Source: Linyphia triangularis (lineage: Eukaryota > Arthropoda > Arachnida > Araneae > Linyphiidae). Taken from it: a DNA stretch of 64,000 nt. The notes beneath the pieces are model-generated. The model was not told the origin of the DNA and made no database searches. It saw nothing but the letters and a program-made list of their open reading frames with translations. Positions 11,022 through 23,956 of the stretch are shown here, piece by piece. The stretch spans positions 109,874,442-109,938,441 of the forward strand of contig OZ021722.1 in NCBI GenBank assembly GCA_963978545.1. The letters run 5' to 3'. How positions within the stretch are numbered: the stretch's first letter is position 1; each line of letters opens with the position of its first letter. Made by a program: the position numbers and the translations under genes.

Positions 11022-11877
11022 CTACTTACAACACAAGGTAACTCACCGCCAGCGAATAAAACAAAATCACGTTTTTAAGAAAATCGCAAAAAAGAGAGAA
11101 AAAAGAGAAGATCTTAGGGTCAAATGACAGTCAGCCTTTTATCTTATTTCTCCATGAAAAGCTTAAAATCAAGTTTGTGGATGTTAGAAATTCGAATAAG
11201 ATTAGCCTCCAAAGTAACATCGTGTTCCTTCTTTCTCTTCTTTCATAAAATATAGCTTAAGAAGCCCCCCAAAAAAAGCACTTAAATTTATTTTTCTTTG
11301 AGCGTTTCTTTCCTGCCACGTTATATATTATTGATGATACGGAATGTAATAAGTTAGTGGATAATTTGCCACTGCTTTCTTTTACCCTAGCGTAAATTTT
11401 TCAAAACCTCTAACAGCCAAATTACCATCATTCTTGTTTATTATAATTGCGATACATAGAAATTACTCACACTTTTTTTAATACAGTGTTGTTGTTGTTT
11501 TTTTCCACTTTTTTTTTTCTTTTTCTTTTTCTTTTTGTATATCGACAAGAACAAAAGGTTTATGTATACACTTAGGTTTAAATCATGATTAATTCATCGA
11601 TAAATGTTTCTTTCGAAGAATAGTTATTACGGATTTCCGTTAACTTTTTATGATTATTTTAGTAAACAAAATTTATCGCTGCTTATTTCTTGTAAATAAC
11701 AAGCGATGCGGTTTATTAAGACAAATAGCGTTATATATTATTTAAGGTTTTCTTTTCTTAATAAACTTACTTTACTCATCAATACACGTTTGTAAGTACA
11801 GTTTTAAAAGTATATTGTTATAATATTTTTTCCAATCGATTCAGCGTCAAAAATACTCCACACACATGTATTACATG
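10861..11877. other. AT-rich spacer with A36 tract
   Basis: A long adenine run covers about 10983-11018. Poly-pyrimidine stretches occupy 11480-11540. No open frame, RNA gene or shared repeat was identified. Confidence 0.35.
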
Positions 11878-12440
11878 TAGAGGTCGGCGATATATCGATA
11901 CGACGATATTTTTATCGATATTTCTAAAAAAATATCGATATTAAAAATATCGATACATGTCACCGACATATCGATATTTTCAAACATATTTAGTTTTTTG
12001 ATGATCGTTTTGTAGTTCCATGTGTTTTTTCGATTTTTTTTTTTATTTCCTTTTCAAAAACTTCAAAACTAAAGTTTGAACATGGCTAAGAGACAGTTAA
12101 ATTGGCACCAATATTCAATATTTTCCATACACTTAAAAGTTATTAAAAATTATCTAAATTTTTCTTAAAATCACTGAACCAATTAAATGAAAAAAAAAGT
12201 TGTTTACAAAAAAAAAACCTTTTTTTTTTGTAATAGATCCATTTCAGTTGAAAAAGTAGTCACCTTACAAAAAAGCAGTCATGAAAAGTAGAAATTTGAA
12301 CCGAAAAACTTTGTTTCTATCAAAATTGAAAATCAAATAAAAAAAAAATCATGTATCGATATGGCGATATTTTATCGATATTTTTTTCACTGCAACGATA
12401 TAGTATCGATATTTATTTTGATCGATACTTCCGACCTCTA
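11878..12440. mobile_element. hAT-type MITE with TATCGATA-rich ends, solo copy
   Basis: The 563-bp element has terminal inverted repeats TAGAGGTCGGCGATATATCG and ...CGATACTTCCGACCTCTA. Both arms are crowded with ATCGAT and TATCGATA motifs (about 11888-11975 and 12355-12428). The interior is non-coding. The second copy, at 40710-47654, has an 8-bp target duplication, which supports a hAT-type assignment. At this copy I cannot see a duplication (ATTACATG versus GAAGAACA), so its flanks may have changed. Confidence 0.75.
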
Positions 12441-12568
12441 GAAGAACAAAATGCGTCACAAAACCAATGCCAATATATTTTGGACGATTACCAAACTTTC
12501 TTTTACTGTTGGATAAAAAAGCTGATGTCAAAACCAATTAAAAGAAAGTTGGTGGATTATTGTCAGAA

Positions 12569-13508
12569 GCATGAAATTGTGTAATTGAATATGAGACATC
12601 TGAGACGTGATTAAAAAGTAGAAAATATGTACTGTCATTTACACTGACAAAAAAAGTATTTAATCTTTTTAAAGGATCTTAGTGAGTCAGCTATTACTGT
12701 TGGATAACATATTACATAAATTCATATTGCAACCGCGTATCTCTAAGTTAAGTTTATTTATAGTTGTGTCATGAATTGAAAAAATTAAAAACGGGTGTCA
12801 CAAAAATTTAACATTTGCAATTCACAATATTTATTCTTAAGATGAGTATCAACGTTAGAATACTTAACAAAATTTATCTTAATATCAATACTAAACAATT
12901 GACAAGATTTTCTACAAACGTCCACAGCAGCGTCACAATTCTTTGATATTTGATGTCAAAATTCAAAATCAACGTCATAATATTGACGATATTTGAATTT
13001 TATACTGATATCAACGTCAAAAATTTATGTAATTGAATGCATGAAATTGTGTAATTGAATATGAGACATCTGAGACGTGATTAAAAAGTAGAAAATATGT
13101 ACTGTCATTTACACTGACAAAAAAAGTATTTAATCTTTTTAAAGGATCTTAGTGAGTCAGCTATTACTGTTGGATAACATATTAAATAAATTCATATTGC
13201 AACCGCGCATCTCTAAGTTAAGTTTATTTATAGTTGTGTCATGAATTGAAAAAATTAAAAACGAGTGTCACAAAAATTTAACATTTGCAAGTCACAATAT
13301 TTATTCTTAAGATGAGTATCAACGTTAGAATACTTAACAAAATTTATCTTAATATCAATACTAAACAATTGACAAGATTTTATACAAACACCCAAAGCAG
13401 CGTCACAATTTTTTTATATTTGATGTCAAAATTCAAAATCAACGTCATAATATTGACGATATTTGAATTTTGTATTGATATCAACGTCAAAAATTTATAT
13501 TATTTGAT
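12569..13508. repeat. Tandem duplication, two 470-bp units
   Basis: The text from GCATGAAATTGTGTAATTG at 12569 returns at 13039, an offset of exactly 470 bases, with only scattered substitutions (for example CCGCGTATC versus CCGCGCATC, and AAACGGGTG versus AAACGAGTG). Near identity suggests a recent event or gene conversion. The open frames (for example 13285-13539) are duplicated AT-rich sequence, not genes. Confidence 0.85.
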
Positions 13509-13720
13509 CTCCAAATTGATATCAATGACATCAAATTGATAATATTTGAAATTAACATATTGATATCAACGACATAATATTAACAGTGCTGTATCATAAA
13601 ATTTATATCACTATCATAATATTGATAATATTTGATCTCAAAATTGATATCAACGCCATAATTTTGATAAAATTGTATCTTAATTTCGAAATCAACGTCA
13701 TAGTTGAGGATGGTTGTTTT
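13509..13720. repeat. Short degenerate AT repeats following the duplication
   Basis: Phrases like TTGATATCAACGTCATAAT and ATTGATAATATTTGATCTC alternate several times with changes every few bases, forming a diverged minisatellite with 40-55-base spacing. The same wording occurs at the end of each 470-bp unit. Confidence 0.5.
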
Positions 13721-13842
13721 AGAAAGTGTCAACATCTTAATTGTTTATTATCCATTGGGGTATTTGTAACATCTACATAATTTACATTATTTAATAGCAA
13801 TTGATCAATCTTTTGTCAGTAACAGGGCTTGCATCCATTTTT

Positions 13843-14660
13843 AAATCCTTTATATTAACTTCGATTTTGTGTGTTTGTACCTGCTGGTGACTGCTTAATT
13901 AATCCAGTTTCCATAATTCAATCAAGCTGCAACTTGGATAGATTCGATGTTGATAACAAAGCATTCTATCAAATTTTAACGGTGGTCACTGTCACTAAGA
14001 AGTCGCTTTTACACATACTTCTCTCTTCAGAATACTAATAAACCAACTTATCGTCATCCGATCGCGCTGAAATTTAACAGATAGTTGGTTGATTGTTTTC
14101 AGATTATCTGGCACCGTCAGCAACACGAGGGCTATAATGCTCCGAAACATTCGTCATTAGACAAGCCAACATACATTTACAAACACCCATTCCTTACACG
14201 AGACTCGAACCCGCAATCTCGCGGTGTAGAAGCTAGCACGCTAACCACTATACCGTTTGGTCGGCACAGATAGATTTGTTATTGATAAGGTTGCATTGTA
14301 TCAAGTTTTGGGGGCCGTCACGGTCACTAAATAGCCGCTTTTACACACGCTTCTATATCGCTTCACAATACGAACAACTCAATTTACCGTCCTCCAATCG
14401 CACTGAAATTTGACAGATAGATTCGTTGCAGATAAGATTGCATTGTATCAAGTTATGGAGGCAATCATTGTCGCTAAAAGGCTGCTTTTACAAATGCTTC
14501 AACTGGCACGTATTATTACTAATAAATCTACTTCCCATCATCCAATCGTACTGAAACTTTGAAAGTTGTCTGGTACACTCATTATGGATGACGAAGTTTA
14601 CTATCAAATTTTGGGAATGCTTCCCAAAGACCTCTTTTACACACGTTTCTATTTTCTTAC
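13843..14660. repeat. Family Z tandem array (about 145-bp units), interrupted by SINE
   Basis: It starts with the family Z end AAATCCTTTATATTAACTTC. A unit containing GCTGAAATTTGACAGATAGA, TCTATCAAGTTTTGGGGGC and CGCTTTTACACACGCTTCT is then repeated about five times with divergence (near 13930, 14060/14275, 14400, 14545). In most family Z MITEs this unit is present once, so here the internal unit has been amplified. The SINE at 14085-14265 splits one unit. Confidence 0.65.
14085..14265 (-). mobile_element. tRNA-derived SINE, copy 3
   Basis: Minus-strand SINE with intact B box (plus GAGACTCGAACCC) and A-box region. It is flanked by the perfect 8-bp direct repeat ACAGATAG at 14077-14084 and 14266-14273. 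It is inserted within a family Z tandem unit. Confidence 0.88.
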
Positions 14661-14803
14661 GTCAGACTTATCAGCTTTTACCCACGTTCTATTTTCCAGA
14701 TACCAAGCTTAATTCAAACATGTTCAATGTTCAATTTGGAGAAATTTAATGATTTAAATCTTGCCCTATCAAAGTTGACGAAGCACAATCTTCAGAAAGC
14801 TAA

Positions 14804-15530
14804 TTAAGGGGACATGGGACACTGAAATCACCAAAAATGACGTTTATTGTTTTCGTTCTATAAAAAATGCTGACGTCACTAGCTTTAATTTCGAGTTTGA
14901 TTTTTTGAAATCCAATTGATTTTAAGTTTTAAAATCTTTGTTTCAACAAACTATTTTAACGTATTGCACATTCGTTGGCAAAAGTTAAAAATGCATTTTT
15001 CTCTGCTTCGCTTTTTTCACATTTCACATAGCTCCTTGCGATTTATTTTTTGATAAATCCACCTAATTTTTTGTATCAATAATTTTTAATGTACAATAAA
15101 GAAATACACCCATGCTTTTTTATGTCACATAATTTTTTCTATTCTTTTTACCTTCCTGTTGGGAATTTGAAATATGTGCATTTTTTAATGAAATATCACT
15201 AGCGCTAAGTTTGAAATTTTATTTCTGTTCAACTGTAGTACCTAAAGATAAAAGTACGAGTGAAAATGTTTATAATATATTGATAAACAACTTCAAATTT
15301 TTCTTTCTTGTTCATTAAAATATTGTGTAGCGAGAAGCATTTTGTAAAAAGTTAAAAAAAAATTATTATTTTAATGCATTTTTCTCAATATATTACTATT
15401 TATTTTATATTATGCACTCAAATTTTGTTGTTGTGTAATGAATAAAATATTCCATGTATTTACCAAAATTTTATTCAATCGCAAGCAAAACTAAAGTTTT
15501 TTGAAAAAAAAGTATCCCATGTCTCCATAA
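14804..15530 (+). mobile_element. TTAA MITE, GGGGACATGGGAC subfamily, copy 1
   Basis: The left end is TTAA followed by GGGGACATGGGACACTGAAA. The right end is ATCCCATGTCTCC followed by ATAA, a decayed TTAA. The element is 727 bp with no long open frame. A reverse-oriented sister copy is at 38852-39573. A perfect TGACGTCA sits at 14871-14878. TTAA targeting suggests piggyBac-type mobilisation, but the terminal GGGGAC is not the usual CCC start. Confidence 0.75.
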
Positions 15531-17174
15531 CACACTTTCCGCATTCCAATCCAACTCAATCTTGGCAAATAGACTTGTCGTGGGTGACAATGTAGTCATT
15601 CAAGTTTTGGGGCAACGACGAAATTAGTAAATAGTTCTGAATAGATCTTCTGTTCTTAGATATCAAACACTATGAGAATTCGATCTGAGCTCAATAAGTT
15701 GTAAATAAACATAAAAATTGTCAATGCATATTAAATATTGGCTTAGAAACTTTGTTTTTATGGGTTAAATTATTTTAAACTTATTCATGAGATTTAAATG
15801 TAAAATTTAAACAAGAAAGCCCTTACTGGGGGTTTCCAAGTCAAGCCTTCCTGTCTTCTAGCGTAACTTTGACGTACTCCACCCCCTGTGAAGAAATTAT
15901 TTAACATTCGAATACAAACGATTTTTTCAACAAATCCTTTTTTAAGAAGTATTGTTTATCATCTTGATTTTTATCTTGCAGACTACCGGATTCTTGTACA
16001 GTACGCAATAAAAAAATATTACATATTAAAACTAAACCAAACTTTAGAAATTTCAATTTCAATGGCAATCCCACAATGTTATACCATATTTAGATTTAGA
16101 ATACAAAAAGACGTCTAAATACCAAATTTCATAATTTTCCATTGAGTGGTAGTAATTTAAATAATTTAACAAATATGGCAAATTAATGTTAAAAATAAAA
16201 TTTGTATTTTAGCCATAAGTTCTTAAATACTTAATGTACTTTAGTTTTAGCAATTTTTGTTTCAAAGAATAGTTCATAAAAGGCCAAACATAATTATCAT
16301 GCAATTTTCTTATTAAACAGTTTTTTAATAATTATTAATAAAGCAATTTTTAATTTAAAAAAAAAGAGAAACATGTTTTTTCCCCTTCCATTAGAATTAT
16401 CATGGTAGAAAACCCCTACAGAATTTTTTTCATTCCATTTTGACTTTTGGTTCTCAATATTTTAGCAAAAATGTAAATGAGCTCAATTTGAGGGACCGTG
16501 TAATAGATTACGTCTTGAAGCACGCAAAACGTTTGCTTCTTTCCCGCTTTAAAGAAATTTGTCCTCAAGATAAGCCAAAACATTTTTGCTCATAAGTGAC
16601 GTGTTTCTCAACACAATGAACTGAATTTCAGTATCTAGGGTAAACGCAGCTTTCTAAATCGAATGAAAACCTGAAAAGTAGGGGTTCATATTGAAATTTT
16701 TAAAGATAGAGTTAAATTAATTTAGTAAACAGCCCCCTAAGAAAACAATGTTGCACCTGACATATAGAAAATCGTAAACAAAACATTTTGGGACAAACCG
16801 CAAGATTCTACGATAGTTAGAACCGAAGATATAGCCATCGGTCGGATTTTTCTTTTGCGTAATGTACCTTGCAAATCGGTAGTTAAAGTAATTTTGTAAA
16901 TGTTTATAATAAAAATCCGACTTCACTATTGTTGGAAACAAACTCGTCAATGCTTTATGGTTAAGTTCTACTAAGAAATGCCTGACGATATAACTTTTTA
17001 TAGGAAACTTACTTTTATTATATTTCTTTTAACAGAAAACTACTATTGCTCTCTCAAGTTCACAAATCTTTCTAGGAATTTTTTTATATTTCTTATTAAA
17101 ATAAAGCCAAAATTTTGTTACAGACTTATTATTAGTTAAATTAAATACTTTTGGTCTCGTTTTCAGTAAAGCAC
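15531..17174. other. AT-rich sequence, no feature recognised
   Basis: Two open frames of 76-77 codons (15888-16118 plus, 16717-16950 minus) lack any motif and carry an AT-driven residue mix. No shared repeat or RNA gene was seen. Confidence 0.35.
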
Positions 17175-18387
17175 TTAAGGGGACTCAGTACCCCAAAAAT
17201 AAAAATAAATCGGGTTTGGGTTTTTTATTTTATGTAATTATATGTTTCTTTGCCTTTCCATTGATGTAGTACTTTTGCTTTTACCCAAATTAAAAGTAGT
17301 AGAACTTCGATTAACCGTCCCTCTTTCATCCGGAACTCTGTTAACCGACCATCCTTTAGTCGACATCAAAAATCTCTCAAATGAGTAATGAATCATTTGT
17401 CCATTTTAAAACCGGAATATTTTCCTTTACACTAAATTTGCATAAGTAATGGTGAGACTTCTCACCGTTTTTCAAAAGGACTGACATGGTTAGAGCAATA
17501 ATCATATGCAGATCAAAGTGAACCATTACTTTTAAAAATACTTCGGGATAGAATCGCGAAACAACGAGTATCAAGAATACGACAACAAAAACTCATTTCC
17601 AACAATTATGTCATAAATAAAACATTAAAAGCCCTGCATTCAATAAAAGAAAATAATTTACTTTTTATTATTTTTTACAACTCTCTATTATCCGGCATTT
17701 TCGCTTATCCGACCTATCTTCGGTCCGAATAAAGTCGGTTAATCGAGTTTCTACTTATGTTATATTTTGTTTCAAAAATGACGACTTTCAATATTAATTA
17801 TATAAGATTTTTACCTTTAACTCAGATTTTCTCTAAACGAGATGTTTTAAACTTCAATGTACTTTTTCTAATTAACTAGTAGAGATATATCAGTGATTTT
17901 TTTTTATTAAATTGTAGTACATAACCTATTGATTAAACGGATGTTAAAAAAATTCTTGTTATGTTGTAAACGATTTTTTAAATGCCAAATCTTTGTAAAG
18001 AATAAAAAAAATTTCCTCCAAAAAATTTTGGAAAATTTATTGAAATTTATTAAGAAATATTCTGTTGATATTTCTTACCAAATTTTAGCTTCCGTTTAAT
18101 CTGTACAATTTAATAAAAAAAATTACAGTTATATCTCTACTAGTTACTAAGAAAAAAAGCATTGAATTTTAAAATATCATGTATTGAGAAAATCAAAGTT
18201 AAAGGTAATAGGCTTTTTATAGTTAAAATTGATAATCTGTTTTTTTAAAAGAAAATATAACATACTTCTAATTTAAGTAGAAACAAAATTAATGCATCGA
18301 TGGAAAGGTAAGAATACATAGAGTAACATGAAATAAAAATCTAAAAATCAATATATTTTTTATATTTAGGGTACTGATTCACCTTAA
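17175..18387 (+). mobile_element. TTAA MITE, GGGGACTCAGTACCC subfamily
   Basis: Bounded by TTAA at 17175-17178 and 18384-18387. Inside these are GGGGACTCAGTACCC on the left and GGGTACTGATTCACC on the right, imperfect inverted repeats. It is 1213 bp long, of which about 458 bp is a second, nested element. A decayed relative is at 25186-25775, sharing inner text such as CATGAAATAAAAATCT. Confidence 0.7.
17298..17755. mobile_element. Nested pogo/Tigger-like MITE
   Basis: The ends are AGTAGAACTTCGATTAACCG and CGGTTAATCGAGTTTCTACT, near-perfect inverted repeats. The phrase GTAGAACYTCGATTAACCG is the hallmark of pogo/Tigger-type ends. No transposase is present. It lies inside the TTAA MITE and is therefore younger than it. 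Confidence 0.65.
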
Positions 18388-18926
18388 ACGTCGTTAATAG
18401 ATAATAAAAAACATAATCAAACCTTCACTCAACAATAAAAATTGCAAAATTATCCAATTTGTTATTTATTATTATTTATAAAATTATAGTTCGGAGCATT
18501 CTAAATACTCATGCAAAATTTTGAAACTGTATCTACGTTTTTTAATGAGTTATGTGACATTTAGTGCTGAGTGATAGAATGATCTTTTTATGAAAAGAAA
18601 ATTTAAAATCGATTTTTCTCAAAGTTTGTTTTTTTGTTGATATTGGGTATTTTGAAACATTATGGCTTTTTCTCTAATTAGTGAAGAAACCTTAAATTTT
18701 TAGAGCTTGTAAAATCTATCTATTTTATAAATTAGCATTCTAATTAACAAAACATGCTGTAGTTTTATAACACTTTAGTAACTACTTCATTTTGTAGTGC
18801 TAAAGTAAAATTATTGCAGATTTTTAGAATAAATTTTGTATTATCATAAATTAACATTTACATAATAATTAATTACTATGAGTGTTCTATATTTTAATCC
18901 CAATTCTTTTACAATATAGTTTAAAG

Positions 18927-18972
<46 letters not shown>

Positions 18973-20716
18973 TTGTGAAAAACTTAGTATTAAAAGAAGT
19001 CACAGAGTTTTAAAAAATGTAAAAAAAAGTGAAAAAAAATTACCAATTTGTGGAGGAAATATTGTACTTTCATATAAATTGAAATAAGAGAATTGTATCC
19101 TATTAATATATTGATGTTTGCAATTGAACGTTTTTATTTTCGTATGAGCTTTTCATTAAGACAAAAAAAAAAATCTTTTGTATCGTATACAAAAATTCCT
19201 AAAAAAAAGTATTTTTTCTTATTGTTATTCTTACTGTGCCAGTTAAGTAAACTGCATTTTCTGACATCACATTTTCTTATACACAATAGTATCAGAAAGT
19301 TACTCAAGGAATCATCATTTGATTTTTTTTTTATTTATTTATTTAAACTAGTGAAAATTCAATCATACAAAATTTAAGTTAAATATCTGACACGATAAAG
19401 GTCCCAAATTAGTAAGGTCGAGATGACATGAGAATTTTCGAACAAAACAATTTTTTTTTAATGTATATCATTCGGTCACGGATATTCTAAGCAATAGACG
19501 TTAAAAGCCACTGATTACCTTAAACAGAAAACAATCACAAAATTATTTTCGAAAAAAATTAATGTTTGATGAATTTACAAACTTGGATTCTGTTTTTATC
19601 GGTGGACACAGTTTATTTTTTTCTTTTAAGTTTTTATTCGACATTAGTCTAAAATTGCATGTTAAGAATGCCTGAGTTTATATATTGTTTTTAAATACTT
19701 TTTTTAATTTGCCTTTTTGGATGGTTCATTTATGAATTTAAAAAATTTCGTTTACAATGTGTAAATTAAAATAGGTGCCAAAGTGTTTTCAAATTACATT
19801 CATAATATTTGTTTAAAAATCTTTTTTTTTAAATTAAAATGATACTTTTTTTTCTTACACATTTCAGCAATATACTTACTCAAGTAACATGTTTCTATTT
19901 ATAAAATTAACTTTATTTATATTTAACTAATTAAAGTTTGCGACTTACTTAAGAATTATGAATACTTTTCGAATGCCAATAATGTATCAAAATACATTTT
20001 TAAACTGATATTCAGCGAGATTAAAAAGTTTCACACTATTCAAAAGCTTAAACTTCAATATCCGTAATAAACTTACACCGAAACGTTCTGGCTCTTTCCG
20101 AAAATTTCGGAGAAACAATTTTAATTTAAACTATATATTTTTTATCCAATCATTAGTTGAAACAAATTTCCGTTATTTTCTCAATAATGACATTATTTAC
20201 ATATTTATTATTTTCCCGTTTCCTTTTTACTACTCTGAAGTAAAATATTTATCCCAGCTTATTAAAAGAAGATAGTTTATTGTTTCTGCTCAACGGTCCT
20301 GTCACATGTTTAATATTGGCACATTACCTTTGTATATCTAATCCTGCCCTACTCAGATCTCAAAATGATCCTTCAGCTTAAGGTCGCTAATCAAAATGCT
20401 GGTGGAGTATTATCATAGAAAAGCAGGATGCTATTTCAAGATGCAAAAGTAATATGCGTGTTTTGATATACATATGAAGCGGAAAATTAAAGATAAGCTT
20501 AAAATTGCAGATATGGCAGTTTTGTTGTATACCGGGATTTTTCCGATTGAGACAAAAGCAGTTTGTTTGGCATCGTGACGGATATGAAAACTAGGATTGG
20601 TTTGAGAGGCTTTGGAGAGTAATTGTTTGGGAGTTTTTTTTTTAAGAGTCTAATTAAAAAGGCAGAAGGATTTTATGGAAGGATTTTTATTGAAGCGTAC
20701 TTGCTATCTTTTATTA
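18388..20716. other. AT-rich stretch with A39 run, no feature recognised
   Basis: A run of 39 adenines occupies 18932-18970. The 94-codon frame at 19093-19377 is Lys/Phe/Leu low-complexity sequence without motifs. No repeat family was matched. Confidence 0.35.
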
Positions 20717-21233
20717 AATCCTTTATATTAACTTCGATTTTGTGTGTCGATAGCGGGCAAATCAGCGGAGGCCTAATTAAATCCTTTGCCATCATCTTTT
20801 TTTGCTGGAACTTGGCAGATAGATTCGATGTCGATGACAATGTATTCTATAGAGTTTTGGGAGCTGTGACTCCCGAAAGTTGGTCTGAAAATGTCGCTTT
20901 TATAGAATACTAATACACCAACTTGCCGTCATACTATCGCGCTGAAATAGCATTTAACCGATCATTGAAGAAACTCTTTTATGTTGCCAAAACTGTTTTA
21001 ATAAATAAATAATAAAATTGTTTAAATAGGAATAAATAAATGATATTTGGATGTGAGTGCATAAGTTTGCATTCAATTTTAATGACTAAATTTTTAAAAG
21101 TAGTAACCGCATATTTTGTTGATGGAGACATTTTTAATATTTAGAGTTAGATAAACGAACATTAAACTACGCTGAAAACAGAAACGGGGCTATGTTAATG
21201 AAAATAAAAATTGGAAATACTTATAAAGGATTT
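20717..21233 (-). mobile_element. Family Z MITE, reverse orientation
   Basis: AATCCTTTATATTAACTTCG on the left and CTTATAAAGGATTT on the right. The body contains the family unit (GCAGATAGATTCGATGTCGA) and GATCATTGAAGAAACTCTTT, the complement of the 50049 copy. Confidence 0.7.
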
Positions 21234-21866
21234 ATATATAAAAAAAATGTATGGGATATATTATTTATAAAAAACTTTGATATTGTTTGTGGAGGGCAAA
21301 AACTTTGGTAGGCCAATTAGCCTATTTGTCTTTATCCAGTTGAGTTGAAACTAGGCACATAAATTAGTTATCGATCATAGTGTATTCTAACAAGTTTTAA
21401 TAAGTGTTTTTTTTTTTTTTTAAATGATGATAATATGAAAACGAAAACAGTAAATTGCACCAATTCATTGCAAATTGAAATGCAGTAACCATTATAATCT
21501 GTAAAAAAGAAAGGAAAGAAAAAAAAACATTAATATTTTTATAAAAGCCAAATGTCTTCCCTTTTTTGTTGTATTACTTGGTTTTATTTTACTTTCTTTG
21601 GGCATCTTATAAACCATGATCAAGAATAAATTTTCGTTTCAATTTAACGATTTCCTTTTCCCTGTTATTCATTTTGATCATTTTATATTTCATTTATTGT
21701 AGATCTTTCTTTCTTCAGGTTTTATAACACTATGCAAAGTCGAGCAATTTTATATGAAATACCTTAAATAAAACTTACTTTTTCAAATTAAAGGATTTTA
21801 TTGATGACATTTTATCCAAAAAGATTTTGTTAATAACATAACCCCTAAAAATAAAGTTTATATTAT
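21234..21866. other. Spacer between two family Z copies in opposite orientation
   Basis: AT-rich and non-coding, with a T-run at about 21408-21421. Text near 21290-21400 (CCAATTAGCC, CCAGTTGAGTTGAAACTAG, CAAGTTTTAATAAG) still resembles a decayed family Z unit. Confidence 0.4.
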
Positions 21867-22376
21867 AAATCCTTTATATGCATTGCTAATTATTAACATA
21901 GAGCTGTTTCTATTGCCAACGAGTGGTTGGTTTTTGCATCTAATTTTAAATATCAAAAACATTTCTATCAGCGAAATATGCGGCAATCTACGTTTCATAA
22001 TTCATTTATTGAAATGAATGTGAATTTATAAACTCGCATCCAAATATCTTATATTTATTCCGATTAAAACAATGTTATTATTTTCTAAAACAATTTTGGC
22101 AACAGGATAGGGATTCATCAATGATCGGTTAAATACTATTTCAGCACAATTGAATGATGGAAAGGGGGTTTGATAGTAATCCGGAAAAGGGACCTTTTAG
22201 TAACAGTGATAGCCTCCAAAATTAGATAGAATGCATTATCATCAACATCGAATCTATCTGTCAAGTTTCAACCCCATTCGATGACGACAAGGGGATTAGT
22301 TTAGCCACCGCAGATTTTTCCGACATCGACATACATTGCCGCACACACACAAAATCGAAGTTAATATGAAGAATTT
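21867..22376 (+). mobile_element. Family Z MITE, forward orientation
   Basis: Opens AAATCCTTTATATGCATTGC and closes CGAAGTTAATATGAAGAATT, with the family unit in the second half (TCTATCTGTCAAGTTTCAAC). No coding frame. With the reverse copy at 20717 it makes a tail-to-tail pair. Confidence 0.7.
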
Positions 22377-22693
22377 AAAAATAAGTTAAACAATTTTATC
22401 TTTTTCCGAGTGTAAACTAAAAGTTCAAATTCAGGTACACTTTAAATTATAATGTCAATTATCTTGGAACCACCAACATTAAATAAACTTTTAAAAACTG
22501 TTATGTCCTTTTCATAATTGGAAATACTTGCATAGATTCATTAGACGGAATCAACTTTTACAACACTCCCAGTCTTTTCATCCCAGAGCATATCTAATTC
22601 TCAATAAATAATGAATAATAAATAATAATTAATAAATACTAATAATAAATAATAATAATGAACACCAATAATAATAAAAAGGCACAAAATTTC

Positions 22694-23406
22694 TTAAGGG
22701 GACTGTTAAGGCAAAAATTTCTATTTTTATATTTTAGTGGAAATATATAGCCTGCAATTCTAGCTTTCAGTACATACCTTACTTTTGCTGATCCGAGAAG
22801 AATTAAGAATATTATTTGAGTTTTTGTAAGCGCGCATATCAGAAATCGTCTGTATTTCAATTTCTTAAATTGCATTTTTCTCTTCATGTGTATTTTAAGA
22901 TTTTTAGGTATTCGATTTGTTCCTTGCGATTCAAAAGTTGATGTATTTTTTTTAAATTTGGGGATATTGTTTACTATACTATTTTAAACACAATTGTGCA
23001 TGGATTTTGGAATCTGGTATTTTTTTATTGTTTTACAGCAATTTTCGTAATGCTTCTATTGAAAAAGTTGACATTTTTTGCCGTTGTACCAAAGTTTTAC
23101 TTTTAAATAATTAACAAATGAGTCAAATTCAAAACCCATGCACAATTATGTCAATATATATTCGATTAGCTTGTACAAAAAAATTGAGACAGATTGCAAA
23201 AAATTTGAATCGCAAGGAGCGTTTTTAAAATTACGGAAAAACGCTAAATTTTTCAATAAAAATTTAATTTCTTGAAAAAAAATCAATATAAATTTTTGAA
23301 ATTGTAGGTTGTGTTTCATCTAATTGCTATTGAACTGCACAAAAAATTTCATGAATTTTAGGCAAAAATTGAAGAATTTTTATTTTTGACTTAACAGTCC
23401 CCTTAA
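22694..23406. mobile_element. TTAA MITE, GGGGACTGTTAAG subfamily
   Basis: TTAA at both ends (22694-22697, 23403-23406), with perfect inverted termini GGGGACTGTTAAG and CTTAACAGTCCCC. The 713 bp have no coding frame beyond AT-driven noise. The perfect TIR suggests this is one of the younger TTAA elements here. Confidence 0.8.
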
Positions 23407-23879
23407 AATAAATGAATCGCTTTCAAGAAAATGTTTCAATTGAAATTCACCTTGAATCGGACGAATTCTTACCAGTTTCTTATGTCAGACGTCTTGCATG
23501 AGGTATTTTGTGGGACTTGAAGCATTTCATCTGAAAAAGAATACCGCAAAATGAGCATAAAAACATTTCCCCTCAAATAATTAAAGTAAGTATCATCCAA
23601 TTGGGGTATTTTACCTAAATTACAATTTCAAGTTTAAGAAATATAATGTCTCCCAAAGTTATGAAAAGAAATGAAAAAAATACCTAATTTTCGAAGATGT
23701 ACAATTTATGACATTAATGCAATTTGTTTTTAAAAACAATAAACTGGCTATGAAAGTTTTCGGGAGTATCAAGGTAACTTTTCCAAAAAGCACTCTTCTT
23801 ATCTTAACCTCCAGAAAAATGTTTTTGGAATAGCAGTCCGATATATATAAGCACAACATATTTTTAAAAACTGAGTATG
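23407..23879. other. Spacer, nothing recognised
   Basis: AT-rich. An 80-codon minus frame (23659-23901) shows no motif. Confidence 0.35.
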
Positions 23880-23956
23880 TGGAACATCGCGCAACTTTCA
23901 ATTACACTATAATACAGATGTGGATTTGTGTCATTTACGGTTTTTATATTTTTAGC

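Noticed and set aside
11878..12440. Regulatory array of TATCGATA sites
   Set aside because: The motifs are part of the terminal inverted repeats of a hAT-type MITE found again at 40710-47654.
17296..17760. Independent gene fragment within the 17175 element
   Set aside because: The inverted ends GTAGAACTTCGATTAACCG identify a nested pogo/Tigger-like MITE with no coding content.
19093..19377. 94-codon open frame
   Set aside because: Composition is Lys/Phe/Leu/Ser driven by A and T runs. No motif, no promoter-like or splice context.
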